Positions 1-6,529 of a stretch of DNA of 27,982 nt are shown here, one piece after another; the stretch's first letter is position 1, and the number at the start of each line of letters is the position of its first letter. The notes under the pieces were generated by a model. The model made no database searches. It was not told the DNA's origin and worked only from the letters and a program-made list of their open reading frames with translations. The stretch is from positions 1-27,982 of IMG/VR virus record IMGVR_UViG_3300025131_000316; one strand, 5' to 3'. The position numbers and the translations under genes are program-made. Origin of the DNA: a virus.

Positions 1-381
1 TGTAATATCAAACCATTGAGTTGTGTCTACCGTCCATTGATCTACACCTGTACCATTCACATCATCTATGTCTCGTTCTACAGGGTAGAGTGTTACTGTA
101 ACAATATCTCCATATCCATTCTCTAGGTCACCGCCTTGATACTCTTCCCCTAAGATAGAATCCTCTGTGTAGATATTAACATCTATGCAGTTACTACAAT
201 CAGTAGGATGCCTGCTATTATGCAAACTTCCCCACCAATCACTTTCTCTACCTTCATCTTCCCATCTATTGTATTGCTCTACTAAGTCAAGCATATCAAT
301 ACATTCAGGTAACCATCCAGTATCATGTTCTTTCAAATCTTCTGTTGTTGGTAAGTATGTATAAGTACCTGTCAATGTCAT
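1..381 (-). CDS. Hypothetical protein, 3' end outside window
   Basis: The frame is open from ATG at 381 to the window edge (127 codons, no stop reached). The start overlaps the stop of the upstream gene by one base (TAATG), which indicates translational coupling. The protein is acidic and rich in W, D and E, with two cysteines in DCSNC near residue 64. I recognise no family. It is the last visible member of the leftward early-type operon. Confidence 0.75.
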   Translation of the reverse strand, partial: MTLTGTYTYLPTTEDLKEHDTGWLPECIDMLDLVEQYNRWEDEGRESDWWGSLHNSRHPTDCSNCIDVNIYTEDSILGEEYQGGDLENGYGDIVTVTLYPVERDIDDVNGTGVDQWTVDTTQWFDIT

Positions 382-794
382 TAAGCAACCTCTTGCATTT
401 CTTTACGAGCGTCTTTAATTTGTCGAATAGCTTTCTGTGAATCCTCTCTTAACATACTAGCTAATTTACTCTTCCATTTTCTAAGAGTTATCTCTGACAC
501 ATTAGTCTTCAATCCAATGTGGAACTCTACATCAGTATATGATGGCATGGTGTATTTACCTGTTGAAGTATCTTGTAAGAATCCTCCAACTACTTTCTCC
601 CACTCTATCAATCTCATTGTAAATTCATCTAAGTTCTTTTTAGTTATCTCTCTCATACCAAGGAACAGAGTTGCCCATATAAGACAGTCTGTAATTGGAT
701 TAAGTTTTGTTACAATTTCTCCATCCTCTTCTTCTTCCACCCAACATAATTCTTTAACATTTTCTATTGCTGTTATATCCCAATTCAATGACAT
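381..794 (-). CDS. Hypothetical phage protein (137 aa)
   Basis: Starts MSLNWDITAIENVKEL and is coupled to both neighbours by TAATG overlaps. The C-terminal third (after about residue 100) is basic and predicted helical (KWKSKLASMLREDSQKAIR). The middle contains a moderately hydrophobic stretch, CLIWATLFLGM, too short and polar-flanked to call a membrane segment. Family not recognised. Confidence 0.8.
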   Translation of the reverse strand: MSLNWDITAIENVKELCWVEEEEDGEIVTKLNPITDCLIWATLFLGMREITKKNLDEFTMRLIEWEKVVGGFLQDTSTGKYTMPSYTDVEFHIGLKTNVSEITLRKWKSKLASMLREDSQKAIRQIKDARKEMQEVA

Positions 795-1033
795 TACTTT
801 ACCTCTTCTGGTATTTCTACTGTTGAATATAATTCTTCTGGAAACATATATAAGTTATCTCGTATGTATTTCATATCAGAAATATTACTGACTTCTCTAT
901 ATGGAACTGGAACTTTCTCAAGTTCTTTAATCGCATAGTGTAAAGCCTGTCCTAAAATATAGTTTCCTCTAAGACTCTCTGCAAACTCTATAGCTTCATG
1001 TAGTTCTTTGGTACTACTTGCATCTCTCCCCAT
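794..1033 (-). CDS. Hypothetical phage protein (79 aa)
   Basis: Starts MGRDASSTKELHEAIEFA after a clear AAAGGAGAT ribosome-binding site 6 bases upstream. Mostly alpha-helical by composition, with no cysteines and no membrane segment. The stop is fused to the next start (TAATG). Part of the leftward small-gene operon; function unknown. Confidence 0.8.
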   Translation of the reverse strand: MGRDASSTKELHEAIEFAESLRGNYILGQALHYAIKELEKVPVPYREVSNISDMKYIRDNLYMFPEELYSTVEIPEEVK

Positions 1034-1044
1034 TGTAATCTCCT

Positions 1045-1371
1045 TTAATTATTGGGTTGTATATTTGAAAACCTACCGTCTTGTGACGCTCCGCCAGTAT
1101 AACACCACGAATCGAAACCGTCAACTCCTGTACAAGCAGAGGGTAATTCATTATAAATGAAAGAACATATGTTCTTAATTATACTGATATGGTTAGAATC
1201 ACCTCTGCTCATAGCAGACATAAGATTGTTTTTAATACAGGCTTCTAAGAATCCACCTGTAGCAATACCATATTCAAAGTATTTTTGGAATGCTCCCTTA
1301 CAGCAATCACACTCCAATGAATCATAGTTCAGTTTTTCTATGTATGTTGGGAACTGTAAATTGTTAGCCAT
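1045..1371 (-). CDS. Cys-containing hypothetical protein (108 aa)
   Basis: Starts MANNLQFPTYIEKLNYD behind a CTAGGAGA ribosome-binding site. It has a CDCC cluster near residues 20-23 and further cysteines at about 45, 68, 80 and 89, so a metal site or disulphides are possible but not demonstrated. It is the first protein gene downstream of the tRNA. Family not recognised. Confidence 0.75.
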   Translation of the reverse strand: MANNLQFPTYIEKLNYDSLECDCCKGAFQKYFEYGIATGGFLEACIKNNLMSAMSRGDSNHISIIKNICSFIYNELPSACTGVDGFDSWCYTGGASQDGRFSNIQPNN

Positions 1372-1391
1372 TATATTCTCCTAGATTGTTT

Positions 1392-1479
1392 TGGTAGGGT
1401 GGGTAGGATTCAAACCTACGAACCTAATTAAAGGGACAGTTTTACAGACTGTTGCATTTACTCACTCTGCCACCACCCT
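1392..1479 (-). tRNA. tRNA-Tyr (anticodon GUA), CCA encoded
   Basis: An 88-nt type II cloverleaf reads on the minus strand. The acceptor AGGGTGG pairs fully with CCACCCT. The anticodon stem ACAGT/ACTGT encloses loop CTGTAAA, giving anticodon GTA. There is a long variable arm, and the T arm GTAGG-TTTGAAT-CCTAC is intact. Discriminator A is followed by CCA in the DNA. The long variable arm fits bacterial tRNA-Tyr. It lies between two protein genes and probably shares their transcript. Confidence 0.93.
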
Positions 1480-1488
1480 ATATGTATA

Positions 1489-1779
1489 TTACCAAGGCAA
1501 GTCATTTTTTTCATCATAGTATGAGTCAGGTAGTTCATAGAATGGTTGAACATCTAAAGACTCGTTTGTGATAGGAAACTTTATTCTTTTCACAAAGTCA
1601 AGATACTCCCAACTCTTTTCTACAAGGTCTTTAGCATCCTTCAGTCCTATGAAGTATTTATCCCTAACTGCTTTAATAGCATTGATCTTCCTATCTCTAT
1701 CCATGTCATCTAGTTCAGACATTAGTTCTTCAAGATGAATAGATGGAACATATACTTGTTTCGCCTCTCGTAAAATCAT
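1489..1779 (-). CDS. bL12 (L7/L12) C-terminal-domain-like protein (96 aa)
   Basis: The start ATG at 1779 was chosen because AAAGGAG lies 9 bases upstream; a longer frame to 1833 would include promoter sequence. Residues 31-55 (KINAIKAVRD...GLKDAKDLVEK) closely follow the signature of the ribosomal protein bL12 C-terminal domain (typically KxxVIKAVRxxTGLGLKEAKDLVE), the part that recruits translation factors to the ribosome stalk. The N-terminal dimerisation domain of real bL12 is absent, and the C-terminal tail is unrelated and acidic. Transcribed from the promoter at 1824-1853. The family resemblance is clear; a role at the ribosome is inference. Confidence 0.75.
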   Translation of the reverse strand: MILREAKQVYVPSIHLEELMSELDDMDRDRKINAIKAVRDKYFIGLKDAKDLVEKSWEYLDFVKRIKFPITNESLDVQPFYELPDSYYDEKNDLPW

Positions 1780-1823
1780 AACCCCGATCTCCTTTGTTAA
1801 TGGGTGGTTTTTCGACTTGCCAA

Positions 1824-1853
1824 ATATTAGCACGATTCGTAAAAATTTGTCAA
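1824..1853 (-). promoter_or_regulatory. Sigma70-type phage promoter P1
   Basis: On the minus strand: TTGACA (1853-1848), an 18-bp spacer ending in TGC (extended -10), and TAATAT (1829-1824). The -35 box contains the TGA stop of the upstream gene. The spacer carries the near-palindrome ACGATTCGT also found at 10736-10754. The first transcribed bases (TTGGCAAGTCGAAAAAC) recur at two other promoters. Confidence 0.8.
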
Positions 1854-2137
1854 GCCCCTAGAGTATTACCTACTCCTATATATACATTTTCATCAATCAA
1901 AGCATTACGTGGATATGTCCACAAGTATTCTTGTATTCTTTGTTTAGGATATACGTGTCTTTTATTTATAAGAGTGTGTGTAAAGTTCTGTTTCTTAAAG
2001 GATTCTTTACAGGTTCTATCTGCACAACAATGTATTAACATATCGTCTACAGGTATTGCTGTACTAGTTTTCCACTCACAGATATAACAGGTTCCAAATT
2101 TATTGGTTGTTGTTAATCCTTTGAATACTGAATTCAT
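1850..2137 (-). CDS. Cys/His-rich hypothetical protein (95 aa)
   Basis: ATG at 2137 overlaps the upstream TGA (TGATG); a GTG one codon earlier is also possible. CYIC near residue 18, then HCCADRTC near residue 38 and several later histidines resemble a zinc-binding knuckle. The remainder is basic. The stop lies inside the -35 box of promoter P1. Nucleic-acid binding is plausible; no named family recognised. Confidence 0.75.
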   Translation of the reverse strand: MNSVFKGLTTTNKFGTCYICEWKTSTAIPVDDMLIHCCADRTCKESFKKQNFTHTLINKRHVYPKQRIQEYLWTYPRNALIDENVYIGVGNTLGA

Positions 2138-2427
2138 CACGCTAACCTCTCTATATAAATTGGTGTTCCTTCTCCCATGTATGCCCCAATGATATTATAT
2201 TCAAACCATTCAATGGCACTTATCCAAGGATCATCTTCTTCCTCAAACTGTCTCGCTAATATCTCAAGCATCTTCTCATAATCATATGCAATTACTGGTG
2301 ATGACCCAAAACTATTAGCAATGCCAAGTATAGCATCCTCAAATTCTGTTGGGTCAGAACCAACAAATAACATTTCTTCTTCGTTCATATCTGCAAGTTC
2401 ATTGATCTGTTCTACTTTACTAACCAT
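2137..2427 (-). CDS. Acidic hypothetical phage protein (96 aa)
   Basis: Starts MVSKVEQINELADMNEEE after an AAAGGGG ribosome-binding site. Strongly acidic, with an EEEDDPWISAIEWFEYN segment near residue 60. No cysteines or membrane segments. TGATG coupling to the next gene. Function unknown. Confidence 0.8.
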   Translation of the reverse strand: MVSKVEQINELADMNEEEMLFVGSDPTEFEDAILGIANSFGSSPVIAYDYEKMLEILARQFEEEDDPWISAIEWFEYNIIGAYMGEGTPIYIERLA

Positions 2428-2430
2428 AAC

Positions 2431-2508
2431 TTACCCCTTTAATAACCATATTATTAATACTAAAGTGAATGAAATGATTGCCCATTTCAAATGATTTATT
2501 TCATCCAA
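2431..2508 (-). CDS. Possible membrane micropeptide (25 aa, TTG start)
   Basis: TTG at 2508 is preceded by GAAGGAG at 9 bases and opens a frame of 25 codons: a short charged N terminus (DEINHLK) followed by WAIISFTLVLIIWLL, a plausible single membrane helix, and a basic end. It overlaps the tail of the previous gene by 8 bases, and its stop falls within the ribosome-binding site of the next. The unusual start keeps confidence low, but it matches the pattern of other micropeptides here. Confidence 0.4.
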   Translation of the reverse strand: MDEINHLKWAIISFTLVLIIWLLKG

Positions 2509-2683
2509 AGTTATTCACTCCTTCATCAGTTGTTTCCTTTCTGAACTCAGGTATGGATAAGTTTATACCAACACCATCCTCAATGTCAAATCGGTAGAAC
2601 CAATCAGGAGTGCAATGTTTATCTAACAGTTGTTCAAGTTCTTCTAAGAAGGCTTCCAACTGTTCATGTTTATCGGTAACCAT
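2501..2683 (-). CDS. Hypothetical protein (60 aa)
   Basis: ATG is fused to the stop of the DUF1281-like gene (TAATG). The N-terminal half is a helical EQLEAFLEELEQLLDKH segment; the rest is mixed. Function unknown. The small size and coupling suggest an accessory partner of its upstream neighbour. Confidence 0.7.
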   Translation of the reverse strand: MVTDKHEQLEAFLEELEQLLDKHCTPDWFYRFDIEDGVGINLSIPEFRKETTDEGVNNFG

Positions 2684-3333
2684 TATAGATACCCTGCCAT
2701 TTCCATACCATCTTCTCTAAAGAACCAACTAATGTGTACATCAGGGAACTTGTCTCGTAAGAACTCACAGATAGGTTCAGGTGGACTCCATGCAGTATCA
2801 AAGTCATACCTTAACATCCAACCATCATCTTCTAAGTATGGCTCACTAGCATCCCACTTAGTTCCCCAATGCTCACAAGACCAATCATACCAGTTATCTG
2901 CACCGTATGTTCTTTCAAGGTAACTAGCATATTCTCTAGTCATAGCTTGTGCTACTACTTGTTTTCCATAGAAACTCTGAGCCTTCTCTGAACCATAGTA
3001 TTCTTTAATATACTCATCTAATTCTTCCTGAGTATCATAGATTCTAACAGGAGAACCTGTATGCTCTATCTCTTTAGGCATAGGTAATATAGAACGGAAA
3101 CTAAAATGTTGTCGTTGTTTATCACAAGAGTCTTTAAATTCCTCTTCCCCACAGTAGTCAGGATTGTTTTTATATTCTCCCCAAGGGGCTTCCGTAGCAT
3201 CTTTATTAACTACCCATATCTCTTGTCTACCACACTTGTCATGATACCACTCACCATAACAATACTCTTTAAACTCTTCTAATTTATCTTCATCACCAGT
3301 TACTGTTAGTTCATTGTTACACCAATTAGGCAT
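2683..3333 (-). CDS. DUF1281/Api92-like protein
   Basis: 216 aa. It shows the hallmarks of the Api92/DUF1281 phage and plasmid family: N-terminal MPNWCNNELTVTG, a central LPMPKE, then YDWSCEHWGTKWDA near residue 148, TAWSPPEPICEFL near 180 and a C-terminal EDGMEMAGYL. The family has a ferredoxin-like fold and no established function. The full length is present. It overlaps the upstream gene by 8 bases, so it is co-translated with it. Confidence 0.85.
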   Translation of the reverse strand: MPNWCNNELTVTGDEDKLEEFKEYCYGEWYHDKCGRQEIWVVNKDATEAPWGEYKNNPDYCGEEEFKDSCDKQRQHFSFRSILPMPKEIEHTGSPVRIYDTQEELDEYIKEYYGSEKAQSFYGKQVVAQAMTREYASYLERTYGADNWYDWSCEHWGTKWDASEPYLEDDGWMLRYDFDTAWSPPEPICEFLRDKFPDVHISWFFREDGMEMAGYL

Positions 3334-3517
3334 TGTTCATCTCCTCATTATATATGTTTGATCCTATAATTGTTAAATCTAATATATCATCTGATGAATC
3401 TATATGTTCATAACCCAATTGAAATAATAGGTTATCCCATGTAGTCTCATTCATTTCAAGTTTTTTCAAATATACGTGAGTATCTGATCCCATTTGATCT
3501 TTAACTACTCTTACCAT
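3326..3517 (-). CDS. Hypothetical protein (63 aa)
   Basis: Starts MVRVVKDQMGSDTHVYLKK with AAGGAA just upstream, inside the end of the preceding gene (17-base overlap). Mixed alpha/beta composition, no cysteines. Function unknown; it sits between two coupled small genes. Confidence 0.7.
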   Translation of the reverse strand: MVRVVKDQMGSDTHVYLKKLEMNETTWDNLLFQLGYEHIDSSDDILDLTIIGSNIYNEEMNNA

Positions 3518-3707
3518 TTTTCCTTACTCCTGATTCATAATCAATTTCATAAATACTAAGTATCTCTACGTCTGAATCATATATGACAATAGGATCATAA
3601 CGGAGATTATCCATAGCTTTACCTACAGCTTCATCTTCATTATCTACATCATATATCTGATCTGTATATGTACCTAATATTCTATACTCTACATCATAAT
3701 GTTTCAT
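3501..3707 (-). CDS. Acidic hypothetical protein (68 aa) downstream of structured leader
   Basis: ATG at 3707 (MKHYDVEYRILGTYTDQ) was chosen because AGAGGATAAATAC precedes it; the longer frame to 3764 would run into a structured RNA. Rich in D and Y, no cysteines. The start lies 24 bases downstream of a predicted pseudoknot-like RNA (3732-3842), so translation may be controlled by that structure. Function unknown. Confidence 0.7.
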   Translation of the reverse strand: MKHYDVEYRILGTYTDQIYDVDNEDEAVGKAMDNLRYDPIVIYDSDVEILSIYEIDYESGVRKNGKSS

Positions 3708-4069
3708 GTATTTATCCTCTAATAAGTATATGGACAAGGGACGGTGGCATGGCTCTTGAAACAATTCGCCTAGTAAGACCCATGAAATTCAATACAACTG
3801 CCGTCCTTTCCTTTTTAGTAAAGTTGTCTTACTACCTTGCCCATGAATTACTGTGTTATGTATTAGTGTTAAGAACGAGGTGAGACAATGTTCTTATGGA
3901 TATTGAGTGTCCCTTCCATTAATCAGCAGTCCATTACTGAAATCTTCCCCTGACACCGACAGGGCTTAACACTATTTTATAAGGTTCTCAGTCTTCCGAA
4001 ATCTGACTGAGTATTACATTGTTGAATCCCCCCATAAAGGGGTTGTCGGAATATTACCTTAGTACCCAA
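3708..4069. other. 362-base non-coding structured stretch
   Basis: No convincing gene on either strand; the 71-codon plus-strand frame lacks a ribosome-binding site. Read on the minus strand it is full of complementary arms: CTCAGTC/GACTGAG (4011-3987), CCCTG/CAGGG (3964-3948), AAGAAC/GTTCTT (3895-3871) and the nested helices at 3842-3732. A GGGG hairpin at 4042-4028 has no U-run. This density of helices in an otherwise gene-packed genome suggests a functional RNA, either a small RNA or a long structured leader. No known RNA family recognised. Confidence 0.5.
3732..3842 (-). promoter_or_regulatory. Predicted pseudoknot-like cis-regulatory RNA
   Basis: Minus-strand RNA. Bases 3842-3835 (GGGCAAGG) pair with 3739-3732 (CCTTGTCC, one GU). 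Bases 3834-3826 (TAGTAAGAC) are perfectly complementary to 3779-3771. Bases 3805-3801 pair with 3744-3740. The last two helices interleave, forming a pseudoknot. An alternative local hairpin (3834-3816) competes with one arm. The element ends 24 bases before the start of the 68-aa gene, the position expected of a riboswitch or translational regulator. Ligand and function unknown. Confidence 0.4.
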
Positions 4070-4294
4070 TTAATCAATAATCTCTTGGGCATCAGGTATA
4101 GTGTAGTTCTCCAATTCTTCCATAGCATCTTGAGCATCTTGTAAATATCCAAGAGCATCTTCAAGAGAATCCTTTTTGTCTGATAATGTTGACATCAAAT
4201 CCTCTATAGCGTATCTCTTTTCCTCTAGCCCTGTATGGGCATTATCTGCTTCATCAACTACTCGTCTAATCTCTTCGATCATATCGGATAACAT
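4070..4294 (-). CDS. Coiled-coil hypothetical protein (74 aa)
   Basis: ATG at 4294 (MLSDMIEEIRRVVDEA) is chosen for the AAGGAGAGG upstream; a longer in-frame start at 4351 lies within promoter P2. The protein is acidic and almost wholly heptad-like helix (residues about 1-65: EEIRRVVDEADNAH, SDKKDSLEDALGYLQDA). First gene behind P2. Function unknown. Confidence 0.75.
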   Translation of the reverse strand: MLSDMIEEIRRVVDEADNAHTGLEEKRYAIEDLMSTLSDKKDSLEDALGYLQDAQDAMEELENYTIPDAQEIID

Positions 4295-4341
4295 ATCTGT
4301 ACCTCTCCTTGTGAACTTCGCTTCGTTTTTCGACTTGCCGT

Positions 4342-4370
4342 ATTTTTGCACAACGCCAACAGCTTGTCAA
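4342..4370 (-). promoter_or_regulatory. Sigma70-type phage promoter P2
   Basis: TTGACA (4370-4365), 17-bp spacer ending TGC, -10 AAAAAT (4347-4342). The -10 is weak but the extended TG is present. The initial transcribed bases CGGCAAGTCGAAAAACGAAG match promoters P1 and P3. It lies just after the stop of the upstream gene. Confidence 0.7.
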
Positions 4371-4377
4371 GTCCCCC

Positions 4378-4608
4378 TCATTTTGCAGGGGTATTGGCAG
4401 TTTCATTACTAATACCAAATAAGGGACGTTTATCTGTAAGGTTCATAATAAAGTCTAATACCTCAAACAAATCTTCAAACTCTTCTTCTTGAGTTATATA
4501 AATTTTAATTTTATCTGATAAGACTCTAACTGAAATCTTTCCTTTATCTGTAACGGTAATCCAATTACCTTGATCATCTGGTTGAAATACTATTCCTTCT
4601 TCTACCAT
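4378..4608 (-). CDS. Hypothetical protein (76 aa)
   Basis: Starts MVEEGIVFQPDDQGNW, fused to the upstream stop (TAATG). Beta-rich N-terminal half (NWITVTDKGKISVRVL, KIKIYITQ) followed by an acidic helix EEEFEDLFEVLDFIM. No recognised family. Confidence 0.75.
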   Translation of the reverse strand: MVEEGIVFQPDDQGNWITVTDKGKISVRVLSDKIKIYITQEEEFEDLFEVLDFIMNLTDKRPLFGISNETANTPAK

Positions 4609-4928
4609 TAATTAGGATTGTCATATAGTTTTGTTATCTCCAACAAACTATTTCTATGCTCCCCTGTTATGAAGTTTGTTTCTTCAATAGTCCATAATTT
4701 AAAGGGATCATTCTTAGCTTTTTCTTTATCTGCTTTTATTATTTCTTTTGCATAATCATAAGCAAACATATTAAAGAATGAAGCTGTTGTACTTTCAATT
4801 AACCAATCAGGAACTCCATACGGTAACTTATTTCTTACGGTCATAACAGCCATATTATAATCATTAGGGAAAAAAGGTTTTAACATCTCATCCCAATCTT
4901 CCATTGAATCTTGTTCAGGGTCTAACAT
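4608..4928 (-). CDS. Hypothetical protein (106 aa)
   Basis: Starts MLDPEQDSMEDWDEMLK behind AGGAGGAATTGT. Helical and acidic N terminus, aromatic centre, basic KADKEKAKNDPFK near residue 70. No cysteines or membrane helices. Function unknown. Confidence 0.75.
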   Translation of the reverse strand: MLDPEQDSMEDWDEMLKPFFPNDYNMAVMTVRNKLPYGVPDWLIESTTASFFNMFAYDYAKEIIKADKEKAKNDPFKLWTIEETNFITGEHRNSLLEITKLYDNPN

Positions 4929-4990
4929 ACAATTCCTCCTAAGTTGTTTAAGGGGCTTTTAGGCTTATCCCCATTGCAAGGCTTACCACT

Positions 4991-5019
4991 ATTTTAGAAT
5001 AACCATCCATCCTACCCAA
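4991..5019 (-). promoter_or_regulatory. Possible promoter with duplicated start region
   Basis: TTGGGT (5019-5014), 17-bp spacer, TAAAAT (4996-4991), followed by AGTGGTAAGCCTTG. Nearly the same downstream word (TAAAATAGTG, then TTAAGCCCTG) occurs inside the structured stretch near 3980-3960. It sits in a 120-base intergenic gap that otherwise shows no gene. Confidence 0.4.
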
Positions 5020-5048
5020 GTACCTTGTCATAGTTCACATTTGGTTTA

Positions 5049-5312
5049 TTAGTTCAGAATACTAAGAATCTGAACTGCATCTTCTTTATCTTCAATGCTG
5101 ATAGGCATCCTTCCTTCTGAAGTCTTACCCATTAAATAGCAATGAAAAGTCTTTGTTGAAGGATCGCCTTTAGCTGTCCCTCTAACCTTCAAATTGTATG
5201 TATCACTATTAATGAACTCTTTGGCAAGAGTCAAAAATCTTTCCCCTTTCTTTGTATTGGGAACTCTAAATATAACTTTCTTCTGTGCTTTTCCACTCAA
5301 CGTAGTAGCCAT
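5049..5312 (-). CDS. Hypothetical protein downstream of DUF932 (87 aa)
   Basis: Starts MATTLSGKAQKKVIFRVPN behind AAGGAGGACAGA. Basic, beta-rich, lacking cysteine clusters. Immediately follows the DUF932 gene with only 20 bases between, so probably functionally linked to it. It may also have its own TATAAT-type promoter in that gap. Family not recognised. Confidence 0.75.
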   Translation of the reverse strand: MATTLSGKAQKKVIFRVPNTKKGERFLTLAKEFINSDTYNLKVRGTAKGDPSTKTFHCYLMGKTSEGRMPISIEDKEDAVQILSILN

Positions 5313-5326
5313 TCTGTCCTCCTTAT

Positions 5327-5332
5327 ATTATA
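5327..5332 (-). promoter_or_regulatory. -10 box of TTNAGTATAATA promoter family
   Basis: TATAAT preceded by GTTAG and followed by A, with no recognisable -35. It shares the 12-base word TTNAGTATAATA with sites at 10787, 17967 and 18751. Located between the DUF932 stop and the 87-aa gene. Confidence 0.45.
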
Positions 5333-6388
5333 CTAACCTGTAACTAATTTGCGGGCTGTTGTAAATGCTCTTGCTTTGGCATCTGCCCTTGTACCAAAGA
5401 CTGCTGTACCTGAGTCTTTATGACCTCTGCGATAGTCTTCTGTTTCACAGACTGCTTGCCATATTGCCCAAGGTGTTTCTGCTAGGTTCGGGAACTCATC
5501 ATTGAAGACTGCGTACCTTTCCCTTGCCCCATCTCTAATCCTATCTACCCTTGCTTGTCTCTTCTCAAACTCTTCAACCTGTTTCTGTTTATCTTTCAAC
5601 AGAGTTGACCATATTGATGCAGGAACATTATCAGGAGTCAAGTCTTTTGACAGAGTTAATCTCTGTGGTTTAGATGCATCAGGGTAAGCTGATACAATAA
5701 CTTTCTCCATTTCTTTCTCATCTATTCTAACAGTAGATAGAGTATCCATTTCCTGTATTGCTTTATCTTTCGCAAGTGCTAGTTGATTGAATATTCCTAC
5801 ATACCATTCTGCGTCTGCCTCAATAGTTCTAGTATGCCTGAGTCGTACATTTACTTTGGACTGTGCTAGTCCTGCCGTTAATGTATTCTGACATACAACT
5901 CGTACTGGAGTAAAGGCTATTGACAAAGCCCCTCCACCATCACGGTGATCTGTTACAAGGTAATACAGTTGATGGTCTTCACCACATATTTCTGCATCCC
6001 CTGCATTAAGAGTCATAAATATTTTCTCTCCATATCCCAACGCCCCTATAGTTTCTACAGGATACTGTTCTGTAATAGGGTCAAGCATTGTAGCAAGTGT
6101 GGATGCCTGAATAGGTGTCCATTGTTTCCCTACAATAGAAAGAACTCTATACTGATCATCATCATCTACAGGTTCTCTCACTACCGCAAAGTCATTTGTC
6201 GGTATTAACTCTGTCCCTTCAGGTGTATCTATAGAAGCAACCACAGGGTGCTTTGCAATACGGAAGTCTATATTAGCTTTCACTACTGCCTCTGTCATAG
6301 TCATTGGTTCGTTAAATGTCTTACCTAGACCATGCCATGCTGGTTCTCTTCTTCCCAAGAACCTATCTCCAAATATAACTGCTGGCAT
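5333..6388 (-). CDS. DUF932 phage/plasmid-like protein
   Basis: 351 aa, full length. N terminus MPAVIFGDRFLGRREPAWHG followed by LGKTFNEPMTMTEAVVKA is the classical opening of the DUF932 / TIGR03299 family. The conserved middle VVCQNTLTAGL near residue 165 and the C-terminal ATTPWAIWQAVCE-like region (here ETPWAIWQAVCETEDY) are also present. The family is widespread in phages and plasmids, often near recombination genes, with unknown biochemical activity. A strong GAAGGAGG site fixes the start. Driven by promoter P3. Confidence 0.9.
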   Translation of the reverse strand: MPAVIFGDRFLGRREPAWHGLGKTFNEPMTMTEAVVKANIDFRIAKHPVVASIDTPEGTELIPTNDFAVVREPVDDDDQYRVLSIVGKQWTPIQASTLATMLDPITEQYPVETIGALGYGEKIFMTLNAGDAEICGEDHQLYYLVTDHRDGGGALSIAFTPVRVVCQNTLTAGLAQSKVNVRLRHTRTIEADAEWYVGIFNQLALAKDKAIQEMDTLSTVRIDEKEMEKVIVSAYPDASKPQRLTLSKDLTPDNVPASIWSTLLKDKQKQVEEFEKRQARVDRIRDGARERYAVFNDEFPNLAETPWAIWQAVCETEDYRRGHKDSGTAVFGTRADAKARAFTTARKLVTG

Positions 6389-6424
6389 AAAATTCCTCCT
6401 TCGCCTTCGTTTTTCGTTTGCCGA

Positions 6425-6454
6425 ATCTTACCACGCTGTAACAACGGTTGTCAA
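6425..6454 (-). promoter_or_regulatory. Sigma70-type phage promoter P3
   Basis: TTGACA (6454-6449), 18-bp spacer, TAAGAT (6430-6425). The first transcribed bases CGGCAAACGAAAAACGAAGG repeat those of P2. The promoter lies inside the 3' end of the 33-residue membrane peptide gene, whose TAA stop is part of the -10 box. Confidence 0.8.
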
Positions 6455-6529
6455 ATTTCGCCAAGACCAAAATAAAAATGTGCTAACCATCATGAGCATA
6501 ATATAAAATCTATCGTTTGTATATTTCAT
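6428..6529 (-). CDS. Membrane micropeptide (33 aa)
   Basis: ATG at 6529 follows AAAGGAGAAACT and overlaps the upstream TGA as ATGA. After a polar N terminus (MKYTNDR) the sequence FYIMLMMVSTFLFWSW is a plausible membrane helix, then a polar tail. The strong ribosome-binding site and stop-start overlap argue that it is real despite its size. Function unknown. Confidence 0.7.
   Translation of the reverse strand: MKYTNDRFYIMLMMVSTFLFWSWRNLTTVVTAW

Noticed and set aside
3668-3883. 71-codon plus-strand frame in the non-coding stretch
   Set aside because: No ribosome-binding site, unlike-protein composition, opposite to local transcription, and the sequence is explained better by RNA helices.
4028-4042. 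CCCC-GGGG hairpin as a terminator
   Set aside because: No U-run follows on either strand.
3708-4069. Group I intron or tmRNA
   Set aside because: I could not find the conserved P, Q, R, S core elements of a group I intron nor a tRNA-like domain with tag reading frame.
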